Shown: in pieces, positions 35,202 to 46,726 of the stretch
Layout: every line of letters begins with the position of its first letter
Numbering within the stretch: position 1 is the first letter of the stretch
Assembly (NCBI RefSeq): GCF_954871325.1
Contig: NC_088777.1
Location: 46,973,366 to 47,037,365, forward strand
Direction of reading: 5' to 3'
DNA length: 64,000 nt
Origin: Gordionus sp. m RMFG-2023
Taxonomy: Eukaryota > Nematomorpha > Gordioida > Chordodea > Parachordodidae
Notes under the pieces: generated by a model
Seen by the model: the letters and a program-made list of their open reading frames with translations, nothing else
Told to the model about the DNA's origin: nothing
Database searches by the model: none
Program-made: the position numbers and the translations under genes

Positions 35202-35207
35202 GATGGT

Positions 35208-35864
35208 ATACTTATAAGATATAAAAAAAACTAATACGCTGGAGCTAGAACATTATTCATTAATATAAATTCTTATCATATCCAAAAATTATAATTAAAT
35301 ACTTTAAAAATTAATAAAAAGGAAATGTAATATATTTAATAGAATAAAAGGTTCTATTCTAATAATCATAACTTTTGTAGAACATTTAATTAAATTAAAA
35401 ATTATTACCTTTTTAAAATGTGGTTCCGTATATTTATTCACATGTTACAGTTTTACTCTCCTAAATGCTAGCCCTTCATCCTCCTAAATTACCTATATAT
35501 TATCCAACACTTAGGTTGGCTTAGTTTTATTTAGTTTAAAACCAATAATTTACTATCTATGATTCTAACCTTAATATTAAGGATTGTAAAAGACTTATCA
35601 TTTAACATAGCTTTTATTAAATAATACTCATTTTAATAATTTATAGAGACGATTCAGAAGATTTGTTATTAAAATAGCATTTAATTAAATAATATCCATT
35701 TTAATAATAATAAGGCTTTTTTTATGTTGTATTAACTAATAAGAAAAGTGATTTCAGTTTTTTTATTGGAATTATAAATTTTATTTTTCTCGAAAAATCT
35801 TTACATATTGAGAGCTCATTTTTATTACTCGTGCCAAATTTTTTACTACCAAAAAAAATTCGAA
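35208..35864. promoter_or_regulatory. 5' flank of HSP20 copy A
   Basis: Matches the flank of HSP20 copy B (56180-56814). Near the gene are a TATA-like tataaat at 35773 and a TTCTCGAA dyad at 35787-35794, which fits half of a heat-shock element pair. The same dyad is not preserved in copy B, so a functional claim is weak. The context 'ccaaaa..attcgaaATG' directly before the start is the same in both copies. Confidence 0.35.
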
Positions 35865-36385
35865 ATGTCTTTAATTCCATTTGCAAGAATGTGTAGTTGG
35901 GATCCATGGTCAATTGCACCTCAAATGCTCTATAACCAAGGATTAGGAATGGATTTAATGGAAATGGATCGTGAAATGAGGGGCTTGGCCAATTCAAAAT
36001 TTGGATTTTCTGAGATGAATGTTGACAATAAACATTTTGAGGTAAAACTTGATTGCCATCATTTTAAACCAGAGGAAATGAATGTTAAAGTTAAAGATAA
36101 CATGTGAGCTTTTATTTAAATAAATTCCTTAGTTTTAAATATCTTAGGGTTACCATTCATGCCAAACATGAAGAAAAACAAGATGATCATGGATATATTT
36201 CAAGAGAATTTACTAGAAAGTATACATTGCCTCCAGGTTGTGATCCGACCAAGTTAAAATCACAATTAACTCAAGATGGAATGCTGGTTGTTGATTGCCC
36301 TAGGCAAATGGTTGAAGAAAAAGGTGTTAGAAACATACCAATTGAAAGATCAACATCCAGTCGTCAAGCTATAAAGCATAATTAA
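35865..36385 (+). CDS. small heat-shock protein (HSP20/alpha-crystallin), copy A
   Basis: ATP-independent chaperone that holds unfolding proteins in the cytosol. Two exons, 35865-36103 and 36148-36385, joined through a 44-bp GT-AG intron that interrupts the alpha-crystallin domain after residue 79 (phase 2). The product is 158 residues: a Trp/Met-rich N-terminal arm ([11 protein letters not shown]), the crystallin domain at about 49-133 ([19 protein letters not shown], the [14 protein letters not shown] strand, DGMLVVDCP), and a C-terminal IPI anchor at 143-145 followed by a short Ser/Lys tail. The start is the Met of MSLIPFARM; a longer upstream reading would begin at a non-ATG codon. Nearly identical to 56815-57335. 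Confidence 0.95.
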
Positions 36386-36974
36386 TTTTTTTATTGATAA
36401 ATTGTTCAATATTAACTTATATTATTTTGAGTTATATAATTAATATATCATATTAGTAAATTATATTAGAAATAACAAATTTTTATTTAAAATTAAATTC
36501 AATAAAATCTTTAATATATTTTAATTTGATAAAGACATAACTTAGATTTGGTAAATTCACTAGAATTGGATATTATAAAATGTCTCACCTATTTAATTGT
36601 ATGTATTTAGGCTTTGAAGTATTTAGTGGAGATTAAACTAAACCATTTATAACAAAATAAAAGATAAATTATACCTTACTTTATAAGTAGTATACATCAT
36701 GGTAAAACGTTTTATAAACCCTTCAAACAATCACTCAATTAGAATAGACAGACTAGTTTTTAATTTAGCCTAATTCAATAAATAAAAATTTAGGTAAGTT
36801 ATCATTATATGGAAAAATGAAAAAAAATTAAAATGTAGCTTAATTTGCAGAATTTTTTTTAAAATGGTTTCCATAATAAAAATTAAAAATATTAGAATTT
36901 TTTAAAATAGAAAATCATTAAGGCTATGACTAAATTTTATAGAGGTGCCAGAATTACTGAAAACCCAAATTAAT
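36386..36974. other. 3' flank of HSP20 copy A, duplicated in block B
   Basis: AT-rich; no further gene. It aligns with 57336-57975 base by base in patches (for example 'gatattataaaa', 'aggtgccagaatta'). Candidate polyadenylation strings such as aataaaat are present (36503) but not unique. Confidence 0.5.
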
Positions 36975-39705
36975 CTGTGAAAATCATATAATCTTCTACC
37001 AGTACACTATTTTATAACTCACAATTTACCAACACAACTCTAAAATTAATAAATTTTCAACTGTTAATTTTATCCAACAAAATATATTTACAAAACTTAT
37101 AAAATCTTGTCCCATTTATATTTTTTTGGGATACAGAAATCACGAGTGCTACATATGATAATCAGGTGACTATACAATAATTTAAAACTAAATATATTTT
37201 ACCATGAATTCATGATTAAGCAATATAATTTAAAATAATAATATAACATGCCCTCCATATATGAGCTCATTTGACACCCACATTGTTTGCCTTGTCATGA
37301 CATTAGATTATAAATACTTTTAGAAATCTAATTCATGGTTTCTCTCAATTGCAAATATTCAGTTTGTTAATAAATTTTTTCATTAATTCCTACCCATGTG
37401 ATTTTTTCTCTAAATAATATGTTATTTCACAATAACATGAATTTATCTTCCTTCCAATCTTTGATTGTATAGTGGTTTCCATCTTTTCAAAATCCCAATA
37501 GTTTTGCTGAAGTGGGCATTGATTGAGTTATCTTGACCCAACGTTAATGATGTACCTCTGTAGTCTTCAACGAGTTGGTTCGAATATTGTTATCTGTACC
37601 CAACGTTAACGACTTTTTCTTCATTGAGTTTGAATTGAACAAATATTTCCCTTAATTTATTTTTTTACGAGTTGATAATCTATATCCATTTCCACAATCA
37701 ATTCTTGATTTTTTTTTGACCACCATTTCCATTCTTTTTTTATGGTATCTATTTGGTTCGATCAACTCGTTCTCTTTTAATTCACCTCTATCGTTCATCA
37801 ATATATTAAGAAATATTTACGCACTCTATACATATTTTAAAGTCAAAGTTTTCAATATTAATACTATCAACGTTTTAACAACAATTTTAAACACCTCTCT
37901 ATTAAAATTTATCTCAATATATTAACACCTTTTCTCAAATTTCAAATACATCTTTTGTACATCTCCTTTTAAGAAACCCACATATATATTCAGTCCAATC
38001 CTTCCTAATTACTCCCCAATGAGTTCCCCTGCATTCCCCCCTCTCAAAATTTCTACAAAGTTGTTAACTCATTTAAATCGAAAAAAATAAATAATTAAAC
38101 TTATTATATCAATAGTTAATATATGCTGTATCTTTTTTTATACCCCCCAATTTAAGATAATATAATTTTAAATGTTCGTCAACTAACTTTTAAAAAAATT
38201 CGCATTTTCATAAACCTCTCCACATCATAAATTAAAACATCAGCTTTTCTGTTTCCCTCTACTATTTTTTTTAAACCAAGAAAAATATTTAATTTTTATC
38301 AAACACGCTTGTTATATTTTAACTCAACTAACTTAAAATTACGTCCCAATTAATTTTTTTTCACTAAAAATTATGTATTCACATTTTCGCAGTTTTATTC
38401 TAAAAACAAAGGTAAAAAATATTGATATTTCTATCCTTTTCTTTTTAACTACCCCCCCCCCCCCAACCACACACTCCTTTTTCCTAATTCCTTGAAAATC
38501 ACCCTTTTTTATAAAGAAACATTGCATAATATTTATCTTCAATCTTAATCTTGTCAATATATTTTTCTCCCTTGAAGCCAACTCATTTTGTTTTATATTT
38601 TATTTGTATTTCAACCCATTAGCATCCGCCTGCCACATTTTTTTTAAAATTGTTATCTCTGCTTTAAGTCAATTCGTTTTTTTTTGTATTTTTTTTAGTT
38701 TCACACCACATCTTCATATAAAAATATATTTTCTACCACTTGCCATTTTCTCTTTATCAATTTTATTCAACGCTATTTTATTTCCCATTATTATTCTATA
38801 CTTTCGCCGCTACATTGGTTTTCGCACTCGTTAATTTACACGTTTGGTTCTTACACAAATTAATTCACCTTCCTTAGCGCCCTATTTTACTGTTCTCTAT
38901 TCATCACCGCACTATTCATTGAAATCTCTAAATATTTGTCTCACACGATGATTTTCGTTATTTTATATTTACCCCATATAAAAGTATAGCGCTAATTTCT
39001 AAACTCAAAACCAAAAACTATGAGGGCATCATTGATGTATTTTTTTAATGCAAAATTTATAATTATTCCTTCACACATTGGTGGCAAAAAGAACGGTTCC
39101 TCCATGTGGAAACTAAACACTCATAAAAATTTACATCTTTTTTCCCTTTCGAGGACTATTTCTCCACTTATATTTTTTCACTCTCGCATTTATATATTTC
39201 TTTATTAATTTATATAAATCTCTCACAATTGTATTTCACTATCGCGTTTTGCGTTCTCTATATAATTTTTTTCGTTCACTTCAATTTAATTCAACACAGC
39301 ATTTGTACACTTTTTTTCCCAAAATTCCAACAATAACTTTTTTTTTAAAAACCAAATTTCATTTTAAAAAATTAGCACCACATCTTTGTCAACACCTCCA
39401 CAAATATTAACCAATCACACTATAATTTCCTCCCATATGTTTAGGTCTCATTCACCGCTTCGAATATAATTATTAATATAATACATTATAACCCCGTTGT
39501 GAAAATTAAAAAAAAACAATAAATTATAGTTATAAAATATACTTTTTTAGGACAAATAAAGCCCAAGTTCTACACTTGATATATAAAATCAGGCGACTAA
39601 AATACGATAAATATTAAACAAAATAATTTTTAAAAATAAATATATTTTACGCTAATACATGAGTAAGCAATATAATTTAAAATAATAATATAAACATGTA
39701 TTTAA
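36975..39705 (+). repeat. unclassified ~2.7-kb interspersed repeat, plus orientation
   Basis: Absent at this point in block B, where 'cccaaattaa' runs on to 'aggaataaataaat'. The same sequence occurs inverted at about 59500-61125 in block B. A ~150-bp segment near the left end (37088-37245: gggata...ataatcaggtgactat...gcaatataatttaaaataat) recurs near the right end (39535-39705), as direct terminal repeats would. The interior plus strand is pyrimidine-rich. Two copies of 'acccaacgttaa' lie at 37540-37610. No protein motif found; the short open frames are not conserved in the other copy. Confidence 0.65.
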
Positions 39706-41099
39706 TACCGTATAGGAAGTAAATAAATAAAAATCAACCAATTTTATTTTGGTACACAAATAAATTTTTAAAATAAACGTTATTTCTCAACCTTGACATT
39801 TAGAATATTGATTTATTATAGAACGATTAAATTAATTTATTTGATTATGTTTGCTGTTACAGTTTGATTTGTAGTGTTATGACAAATATTGATTTAAAAT
39901 TTGTAGATATTTTTCTGGCAAGCTTGATGTAGGGGTGTGAATGTGTATATTTTTCATCCAAATTTGGTGGCATAATTTTAGGATTTAGAGTGATTAGAAT
40001 TCTGCTAGTTTTCAAGTATATTTTTTTTACGAGGGAATTGTTATAATTTAAAATAATTTACGTTTTTCGCCTTATAGAGTAATAATCAATCAGATTAATT
40101 TACGATTTTAAAATAAAACATGGTTGACTGCATTCAGATTGAGTCTAGAAGACAAATAGAGAGTCTAGTCATTTTTCGGCCAAATTGTTTCAGATCCATT
40201 TTGACAGATAAAGTAAATAGATTTTATTTAGTCTTTGAATTTAGGTCTTGGTTGGCCTTCACCGCACTTAGCTAACCTAACTTTTTAATTGGTATTTTAC
40301 TCTTTTGTAATATTATTTTTAAATATGAAAAATTTCGTCGATTACAAGAAAAAGAGAAAATTTTTTTTAAAAGTTTTTGTGATTTCTTTCAGTTTATCTT
40401 CATGTCTCAAAGAATTATGTTCGTGCAAACTGAATGCAGAGTATATTAGATATTTATTCAAAAATCGCCAAAGGATATAAAATCGAGAGATTCCAATTCT
40501 CAGCGGATTCCATATCCCAAGATATGACACAATATTATTAATTTTTATAAAGAATATATATTTTAAAAAATATTATGTGTTGAACACTGAAGTAGTTCAC
40601 CATCGACGCGTCTAGTATTTCTGGAGCCAGTTGTGAGTGTAAGAGCCTTATCGCGTTACCATTCCTGTCTGTAAGACCATCTGGTTTACAGAAAAAAACG
40701 GACAGGGTATCATTGCCATATTTGATTTATTAACTTTGTTTTAAATTTAATTGACTATTATTTTTCGTAAAATTGAGCCTATTTTTTTTTATTCTTTGAA
40801 CAACTTATATAATATTAATTTTAAAAAGAATTATGGACACACAAAGATATTAATTTATCAAGGTGAAATAAAAAAAAGTTTTTTTTATACAAAGGGAAAA
40901 AATATTAATATGTAAATACAATACATATAAGAACTATACAAAGATATAAAAAATATAATATACTTAATAAGTACTGGTGTGACATACAACCCCGCTAAAA
41001 CGATGTAGAGGGGTAGGGATAAATTTTTTTGGGAATATGTTGAGCTATGCTTCGTTTGATAATAAGATCACTGATTCGTCCACCTTGATTTCCTGAATT
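39706..41099. other. spacer between the repeat and GPCR 1
   Basis: 39706-40330 aligns with 57990-58720 of block B (for example 'gatatttttctgg', 'ggtggcataattttagga'). 40455-40700 aligns with 44155-44340, the left end of the tandem GPCR duplication (for example 'tgttgaac(a/g)ctgaagt' and 'ctggagc(c/t)agttgtga'). It should include the 3' untranslated region of GPCR 1. Confidence 0.5.
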
Positions 41100-42248
41100 T
41101 TAAGTTCTCGTGTGGAAGGTTTTCACTATACAAAATAATTTTTTAATCTTTTCTGACATCAACTTTCTAAGCATGGGGTTACCCAATACTATAAGGTAAG
41201 GATACATGAAATGTTTAAGGATTACAAATATATAGACGAGCATAAGATAATCGGAATGACAACTTAGTTCAAAGAGTTTGAATTCACTTTCGAGGGATGA
41301 TAGTATGATAGCTGGTATTGAAAAGAAGAAAGTAATTGTGCTTAACACGCTGGCCATAACTGCAAAATTATGCAACTTTATTACACTATTTCTTTCCACT
41401 TGATCTAGGCTTAAATTAGAATTCAAAATTGTATTCGAACAACCTCTAGTAATTGCCATAACCTTTGATTCTTTAGATTTATCTTTTTTATAAATCAAGT
41501 ACCAAGTCTGTAAGTTAAAGATCACTATGAGTATACAAGGTATCGTGATAGCCATCGTAGCAGCAAACGTATAAAATTTGCTGAAAAATGGTTTCATCTT
41601 TTCGTTCGTCTGAATAAAATACTTATTTTCTAAAACATGTTGGCCAGTTTTAACGAGATAAATACTCTTGTTGAATAGGAAAGGTAGAGATGTTATAAAT
41701 GATACTACTGTTAAGAACAACATTATGAAGCTATCCAGGTTTGATTCTTTGTTTATGAATTTAATCTTGTAAAAAATAGGAAATTTAATCGCTATAAAGC
41801 CCCTTATCGATAATACTCCCATAAACCAGTGGGATAAAAACAAAAGATTGCAGAGTAAAACATGTCTAAATTTAGCCTTTGACAATACTTCGAAAAGACT
41901 CATTTCATTGTTAAGACAGATTTCGGGATATTTAATAATCCAATAACCTCTAACACCGGTAATGATGCAAACTAATAAACTTATAACATGTATCCAGACT
42001 AGGTAATGTCGGTTGTGAACGCTGTAGGATGCCTTCAGCGTATTTCCGCAGGAACCTTTGGTCAAGGGTGATAAAGCGTAGAGAATCAGAATGTTCCCTA
42101 AAATTCCAAAAGGGGTCAATAATATCATGATGATAGGGAAAATGAAACTCACTTTACCTAACAAATGTGCTAGAATTATGCCATCAGCTGATTTTGTGAT
42201 ATTCACTGATAAATTGCTATATTTAAAAATTGTGAATAGGTATTCCAT
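41100..42248 (-). CDS. divergent rhodopsin-like GPCR, paralog 1
   Basis: Intronless, 382 residues, seven hydrophobic segments at about 35-60, 82-105, 126-150, 170-193, 225-253, 293-317 and 333-356. TM1 has the class-A GxxGN motif (FGILGN). The TM3 end reads SIRGFIAIKFPIFY, keeping the Arg and the Pro/Tyr of DRYxAIxxPxxY but with Ile for the acidic residue. TM7 reads HFMYPYLIVLGNP in place of NPxxY. N-glycosylation sites NLS (12) and NIT (16) precede TM1. Extracellular loop 2 has no Cys; C111 could pair only with C330 in loop 3. Ligand unknown; the overall plan resembles invertebrate peptide receptors. It has a longer C-tail (LFCIVKTFHTRT) than its paralogs at 44740 and 61684. Confidence 0.88.
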   Translation of the reverse strand: MEYLFTIFKYSNLSVNITKSADGIILAHLLGKVSFIFPIIMILLTPFGILGNILILYALSPLTKGSCGNTLKASYSVHNRHYLVWIHVISLLVCIITGVRGYWIIKYPEICLNNEMSLFEVLSKAKFRHVLLCNLLFLSHWFMGVLSIRGFIAIKFPIFYKIKFINKESNLDSFIMLFLTVVSFITSLPFLFNKSIYLVKTGQHVLENKYFIQTNEKMKPFFSKFYTFAATMAITIPCILIVIFNLQTWYLIYKKDKSKESKVMAITRGCSNTILNSNLSLDQVERNSVIKLHNFAVMASVLSTITFFFSIPAIILSSLESEFKLFELSCHSDYLMLVYIFVILKHFMYPYLIVLGNPMLRKLMSEKIKKLFCIVKTFHTRT

Positions 42249-42328
42249 TAAATTATATATATATTTATATAGTGTTTAAAAAGTGTTAAGTTATACAGTA
42301 AATTTTTAAGTGACAAGTAAAAATTTTG

Positions 42329-42338
42329 GAAACGTTTC
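42329..42338. promoter_or_regulatory. GAAACGTTTC palindrome upstream of GPCR 1
   Basis: A 10-bp perfect palindrome 81 bp upstream of the start codon. The same sequence occurs 59 bp and 47 bp upstream of GPCR 2 and 3, followed in each by ctg. Conserved in diverging flanks; function unknown. Confidence 0.45.
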
Positions 42339-42582
42339 TGCCCGAAAAAAGGTAAATGTTATTATTTAATACTATTTTTTAGATATTTCAAAAAAAATAC
42401 AACTTTCAATTTAAAAAAAAATGATTCTACGGAAAAAATAAAATTCATTATAAATGATTGTGAAAAATATTGTGTATAATTTCATGGAGAATAATGATAT
42501 TATTTTAATTAAATAACTAATTTTTGGATGTACAATTTTTTTTGTAAATTTTTTTTTTAAAAAAACCTTGAAGTCATTAATT

Positions 42583-42595
42583 CACGAATTTCGTG
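42583..42595. promoter_or_regulatory. CACGAATTTCGTG palindrome upstream of GPCR 1
   Basis: A 13-bp odd palindrome about 335 bp upstream of the start. It is present at 46224-46236 (GPCR 2, ~366 bp upstream) and, with one change at the end, at 63140-63151 (GPCR 3, ~338 bp upstream), within a longer conserved attaattcacgaatttcg context. Confidence 0.4.
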
Positions 42596-43394
42596 TATTA
42601 ATTAATATTAGTATTTTTGAAATTAATTCAATCTATTTCTTTTAATAAGTAAGAGCCAACTATCATACAAATGAATAACCATTAATCGATATTATATTAT
42701 TTCTTAATTTAAAAAAAAAGTAAGAATTCATAGTATTTGTTGCTGAATATAAGTTGAAAATATATAAGCCAACCAAATACGATAAAATTTAATGGATTAC
42801 CAATTCAACATTTTTAAAGGTAGCAATTTATCAGCGACTATCACAAAATAAACTGAGGATTAAATTCTAGAACATTCTTCCGGTAACGAAAGTTATGTTT
42901 TTCCTAGTATTATGAATATGATTGACCTCAAGAAAGTTATTTTCATTTTTAAAAAAAATTAAGGTTAACGTAACGAGAAAAAGTATTTTTTTATAGTTAT
43001 ATGTCACTTATTATATAACCTGACTTCTATTTAGTATTTCATATGGTACAAAGGGCCCTATAACACGCATTGGGGGTGCCTATAAAATGGTATCAATTTT
43101 AGTTATCGGGAGAGGTGTAGCGACACTGTCTTAGGAGTTGGGATCTAGAGGCCTTATATTTAATTTATTGAAAAAAAAACTTTTAAGGAAGAAGGGCATA
43201 TCTACGACAAAGATTGTGAGTTGTACTATGTGCTTTCTAAACTTAAACCGATCCATGAAATTATTAGAGCCAAAATTATATTAAACTTACATTTGCTTCT
43301 TATCAATAAGATATAAAATAAAATAATTTTTATAGTGCACACAAATTAAGCGATTCGAACCCTGCGTTGCTAATGCAAATAATGCATTTCAAAT

Positions 43395-44140
43395 TTATTA
43401 CGCAAATTAATCATTACGAATTCGCGGCGAAGTATACGAAATATCCTGTATTTTTATATACATTACAGCGAATACGCGATAACTGAGTATGCAGGTTAGA
43501 AACCATTTTAAAAAAGTAAACTTTATTTTTTATTGCATTATTATATAAAATGTGAAAATATAACAGGGTTCAATTATAGTAAAGGCGATTCTTTTAAGCG
43601 ATGCGATATTTAACGCTGCTTATTTACAAAAAGACAATAAATAGATAATATATATGGAACGAAACGATGAAATTGTTCTGATCAAATTTTAAACATATGA
43701 TATGCCGCGATACAATGATAAAATGTATGCAATACAATTTAAAAAAATTGCAAATTCGATAAATGGGTATATGATATATATTTCAGAAATATTAACAAAA
43801 TAAATGGCTATTTTTATTTTAAAAAAATTATCTCTATTTTTATATCAAAAATTGTCTGCTTTAAATAAATGTGGCATTACTTTTCTTTAGAAATGGAAAA
43901 TTATTCTTTTTTTTTTGGTTTCGTATAAATTAAAAATAAAATATAAAATTATTTATGGAGAAAAATGTTTGAAGTATACGGGGCAGGTATTCTAAACATG
44001 TTGGAATACCTTCCGTTAACCGTGCAGTCACTATAGTTAGCATTAATTCGCGACGAAGTATGAAAATATGATATAAATATAATAATTTTGCATTCATTGT
44101 ATACTTCGCCACGAATTCGCGCTAACTGTGAATGTAAGAT
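43395..44140. repeat. inverted-repeat family around 'aattcgcgataactgtgaatgta'
   Basis: At 44035-44130 the arms 'gttagcattaattcgcgacg' and 'cgccacgaattcgcgctaac' form a hairpin with a ~40-bp AT loop. A related, looser pair lies at 43400-43500. Single half-units occur at 11308-11345 and 47655-47695, so this is a dispersed small repeat, perhaps a MITE with decayed ends. It lies in the spacer between GPCR 1 and 2. At 43350-43385 a tRNA box-B-like 'gattcgaaccctgcg' precedes it, without a matching box A. Confidence 0.55.
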
Positions 44141-44154
44141 ATAATACATATTTT

Positions 44155-44739
44155 TCAAAAATCGCCAAATGATATAAGATCATTCCATAACTAAATATAT
44201 GACGCGTATATAACTAATTATTATAAAGATATATTAAAACAAAAAATTATATGTTGAACGCTGAAGTTGCTCTTACTGTTTCTGGAGCTAGTTGTGACTT
44301 GTGATTATAAAAGTTTTATCGCGCTAAGTTTGTAAATAATGGACAGGGTACCATTTCTTTCATCATATTTGATTTATTATATTTGTAGGTATTATTGACC
44401 GTAAAATTGTATTTCCTTTTATCGTTTGAAAAACTTATATAAATGTTTAAAAAAAAATTATGGACAAATATTAATTTATCAAGGTTATATACAAAACGTT
44501 TTTAATGCTAAGAAAAAAATTTCAATATGAAAATATAATACATATAAAAAATATATACTTGATAAGCAGCAGTGTGACGGACACCCCGCTAATAAAACCA
44601 CGCAGAGGTGTGGGGATAAATTTTTTGGGAATATGTTGTGCTAGGCTTCGTTCGGTAAGTCTATGCAAGCTGATTCTTTCCACCTTGATTTCCTGAATTT
44701 TGAGCTTCTCGTGCGGAAGGTTTTCGAAAAATGTCTTCA
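44155..44739. other. 3' flank of GPCR 2, tandem copy of 40455-41099
   Basis: Repeats the 3' flank of GPCR 1 in the same order, including 'ttgatttcctgaattttgag' about 50 bp after the stop. This marks the tandem duplication unit as roughly 3.7 kb. Confidence 0.6.
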
Positions 44740-45858
44740 CTATGCTAAATATTTTTTAATCTTTTCTGACATAAACTTTCTAAGCACGGGGTTACCCAAA
44801 ACTATTAGGTAGGGATACATGAAATGCTTAAGGATTAGAAATATATAGACGAGCATAAGATAATCGGAACTACAACTTAGTTCAAAGAGTTCGTATTCAC
44901 TTTTGAGAGATGATAGTTTGATAGCTGGTATTGAAAAGAAGAAAGTAATTGTGCTTAGCACGCTTGCCATAACGGCAAAATTATGCAACTTTTTTACACT
45001 ATTTCTTTCCACTTGATCTAGGCTTAAATTAGAATTCAAAATTGTATTCGAACAACCTCTAGTAATTGGCATAACCTTTGATTCTTTAGATTTATCTTTT
45101 TTATAAATCAAGTACCAAGTCTGTAAGTTAAAGATCACTATGAGTATACAAGGTATCGTGATAGCCGTCGTAATAGCGAACGTATAGTATTTGCTGAAAA
45201 ATGGCTTCAATTTTTCGTTCGTCAGAATAAAATACCTGTTATTTAAATGTTGTCTAGTTTTAACGAGATAAATACTCTGGTTGAATAGGAAAGGTAGAGA
45301 TGTTATAAGTGATACTACTGTTAAGAACAACATTATGAAGCTATCCAGGTTTGATTCTTTGTATATGAATTTGATCTTGTAAAAAATAGGAAATTTAATC
45401 GCGATAAAGCCTCTTATCGACAATACCCCCATAAACCAGTGAGATAAAAACAAAAGATTGCATAATAAAACTTGTCTAAATTTAGCCTTTGACAATGCTT
45501 CGAAAAGACTCATTTCATTGTTAAGACACATTTTGGGATATTTTATAATCCAATAACCTCTAACACCGGTAATGATGCAAATTAATAAACTTATAATATG
45601 TATCCAGACCAGGTAATGTAGGTTGTGAATGCTGTAGGATGCCTTCAGCGTATTTCCGCAGGCACTTTTGGTCAAGGGTGATAAGGCGTAAAGAATCAGA
45701 ATGTTCCCTAAAATTCCAAAAGGAGTTAGTAGAATCATGATGATAGGGATAATGTAACTCACTTTACTGGGGAAATGTTCTAGAATTTTATCATCAGCTG
45801 ATTTTATGATATTCACTGATAAATTGCTATATTCAAGAATTGTGAATAGGTATTCCAT
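44740..45858 (-). CDS. divergent rhodopsin-like GPCR, paralog 2
   Basis: Intronless, 372 residues, aligned without large gaps to paralogs 1 and 3. It has the same hallmarks: FGILGN in TM1, SIRGFIAIKFPIFY at the TM3 end, no Cys in extracellular loop 2, and HFMYPYLIVLGNP in TM7. N-terminal NLS is kept, while the second site reads NII (lost). It ends at KIKKYLA, ten residues shorter than paralog 1. Lies about 2.5 kb upstream of GPCR 1 on the same strand, as a tandem duplicate. The open frame is intact and most differences from its neighbours are conservative, consistent with selection to keep a working receptor. Confidence 0.88.
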   Translation of the reverse strand: MEYLFTILEYSNLSVNIIKSADDKILEHFPSKVSYIIPIIMILLTPFGILGNILILYALSPLTKSACGNTLKASYSIHNLHYLVWIHIISLLICIITGVRGYWIIKYPKMCLNNEMSLFEALSKAKFRQVLLCNLLFLSHWFMGVLSIRGFIAIKFPIFYKIKFIYKESNLDSFIMLFLTVVSLITSLPFLFNQSIYLVKTRQHLNNRYFILTNEKLKPFFSKYYTFAITTAITIPCILIVIFNLQTWYLIYKKDKSKESKVMPITRGCSNTILNSNLSLDQVERNSVKKLHNFAVMASVLSTITFFFSIPAIKLSSLKSEYELFELSCSSDYLMLVYIFLILKHFMYPYLIVLGNPVLRKFMSEKIKKYLA

Positions 45859-45916
45859 TAAATTCTTAATTTTTTATGTTTTATTGTAAATTTTAAATGG
45901 CAAAGCGCAAATTTTG

Positions 45917-45926
45917 GAAACGTTTC
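45917..45926. promoter_or_regulatory. GAAACGTTTC palindrome upstream of GPCR 2
   Basis: Identical 10-mer 59 bp before the start codon; see GPCR 1. Confidence 0.45.
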
Positions 45927-46223
45927 TGCCCGAATAAAAGGCAAATGTTATTATTAATACTATTTTCTAGATATTTTTTGTTAAAAAAAACTTTATCTAA
46001 AATAAAACGAAGCGTTTTTAGTAAAAAACAAACCTTAAATTCTTCTGCTCATTTGTAGGCATTCTACGGAAATATAAAATTCTTTATAAATGATTGTGAA
46101 AAATATTATACATAATTCATGAAAATAATTATAATATTTTAATTAAATAATTAATTTTTTGGGTGTAGAATTCTATTTTTGCGAATTATTTTTTAAAAAA
46201 TAAATACCTTGAAGTCATTAATT

Positions 46224-46236
46224 CACGAATTTCGTG
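46224..46236. promoter_or_regulatory. CACGAATTTCGTG palindrome upstream of GPCR 2
   Basis: Identical 13-mer in the shared flank; see GPCR 1. Confidence 0.4.
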
Positions 46237-46726
46237 TATTAATTAATATTAGTTTTTTAATTGTCTAATATTTCTAATAAGTAAGTCCAACTCTAAAAAT
46301 GAATAACCATTAATCGATATTATATTAAAAAATAGTATGAGTTATATACATAATATTTGTTGCTGAATATAAAAGGAAAAGGTTAAATTATAAATCTTAT
46401 AATATGATTTATAATTAATGAATTACAATTTTTCCGCTTAAAATTATGTTTATGTAATATTCATATTTACCTATAATAATGAAAAATTTATAATTGTAAA
46501 TCAGTGACTCTTAAACTTCAAGTTTCTAATATTTTAAGATGTGCATCAAGTAAAATGATAATAGTGAAAAAAGCTTACGTTTAACGATAAAAAATTATAA
46601 GGAAAAAAAATCTGTTGGAATAAAAGCGTTCTTAAAATAAATCGGTATTATACTTAAAAATAAAAGAAACTACAAAAGAAATATTTAAGGTCAAAATTTA
46701 ATGTTATATTTGAGACTGTGTATCGT

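Larger units (their letters stand above)
42249..43390. other. 5' flank of GPCR 1 and spacer
   Basis: 42249-42780 is shared with the flanks of the other two receptors (45859-46370, 62803-63310). Beyond that I see no gene, only AT-rich DNA. Confidence 0.5.

Noticed and set aside
35787-35794. Heat-shock element TTCTCGAA as the proven regulator of HSP20
   Set aside because: A single dyad lying downstream of the TATA-like string and not conserved in copy B; kept only as a weak note.
43345-43385. tRNA or SINE head on the minus strand from the box-B-like 'gattcgaaccctgcg'
   Set aside because: No box A at the right distance and no arm pairing.
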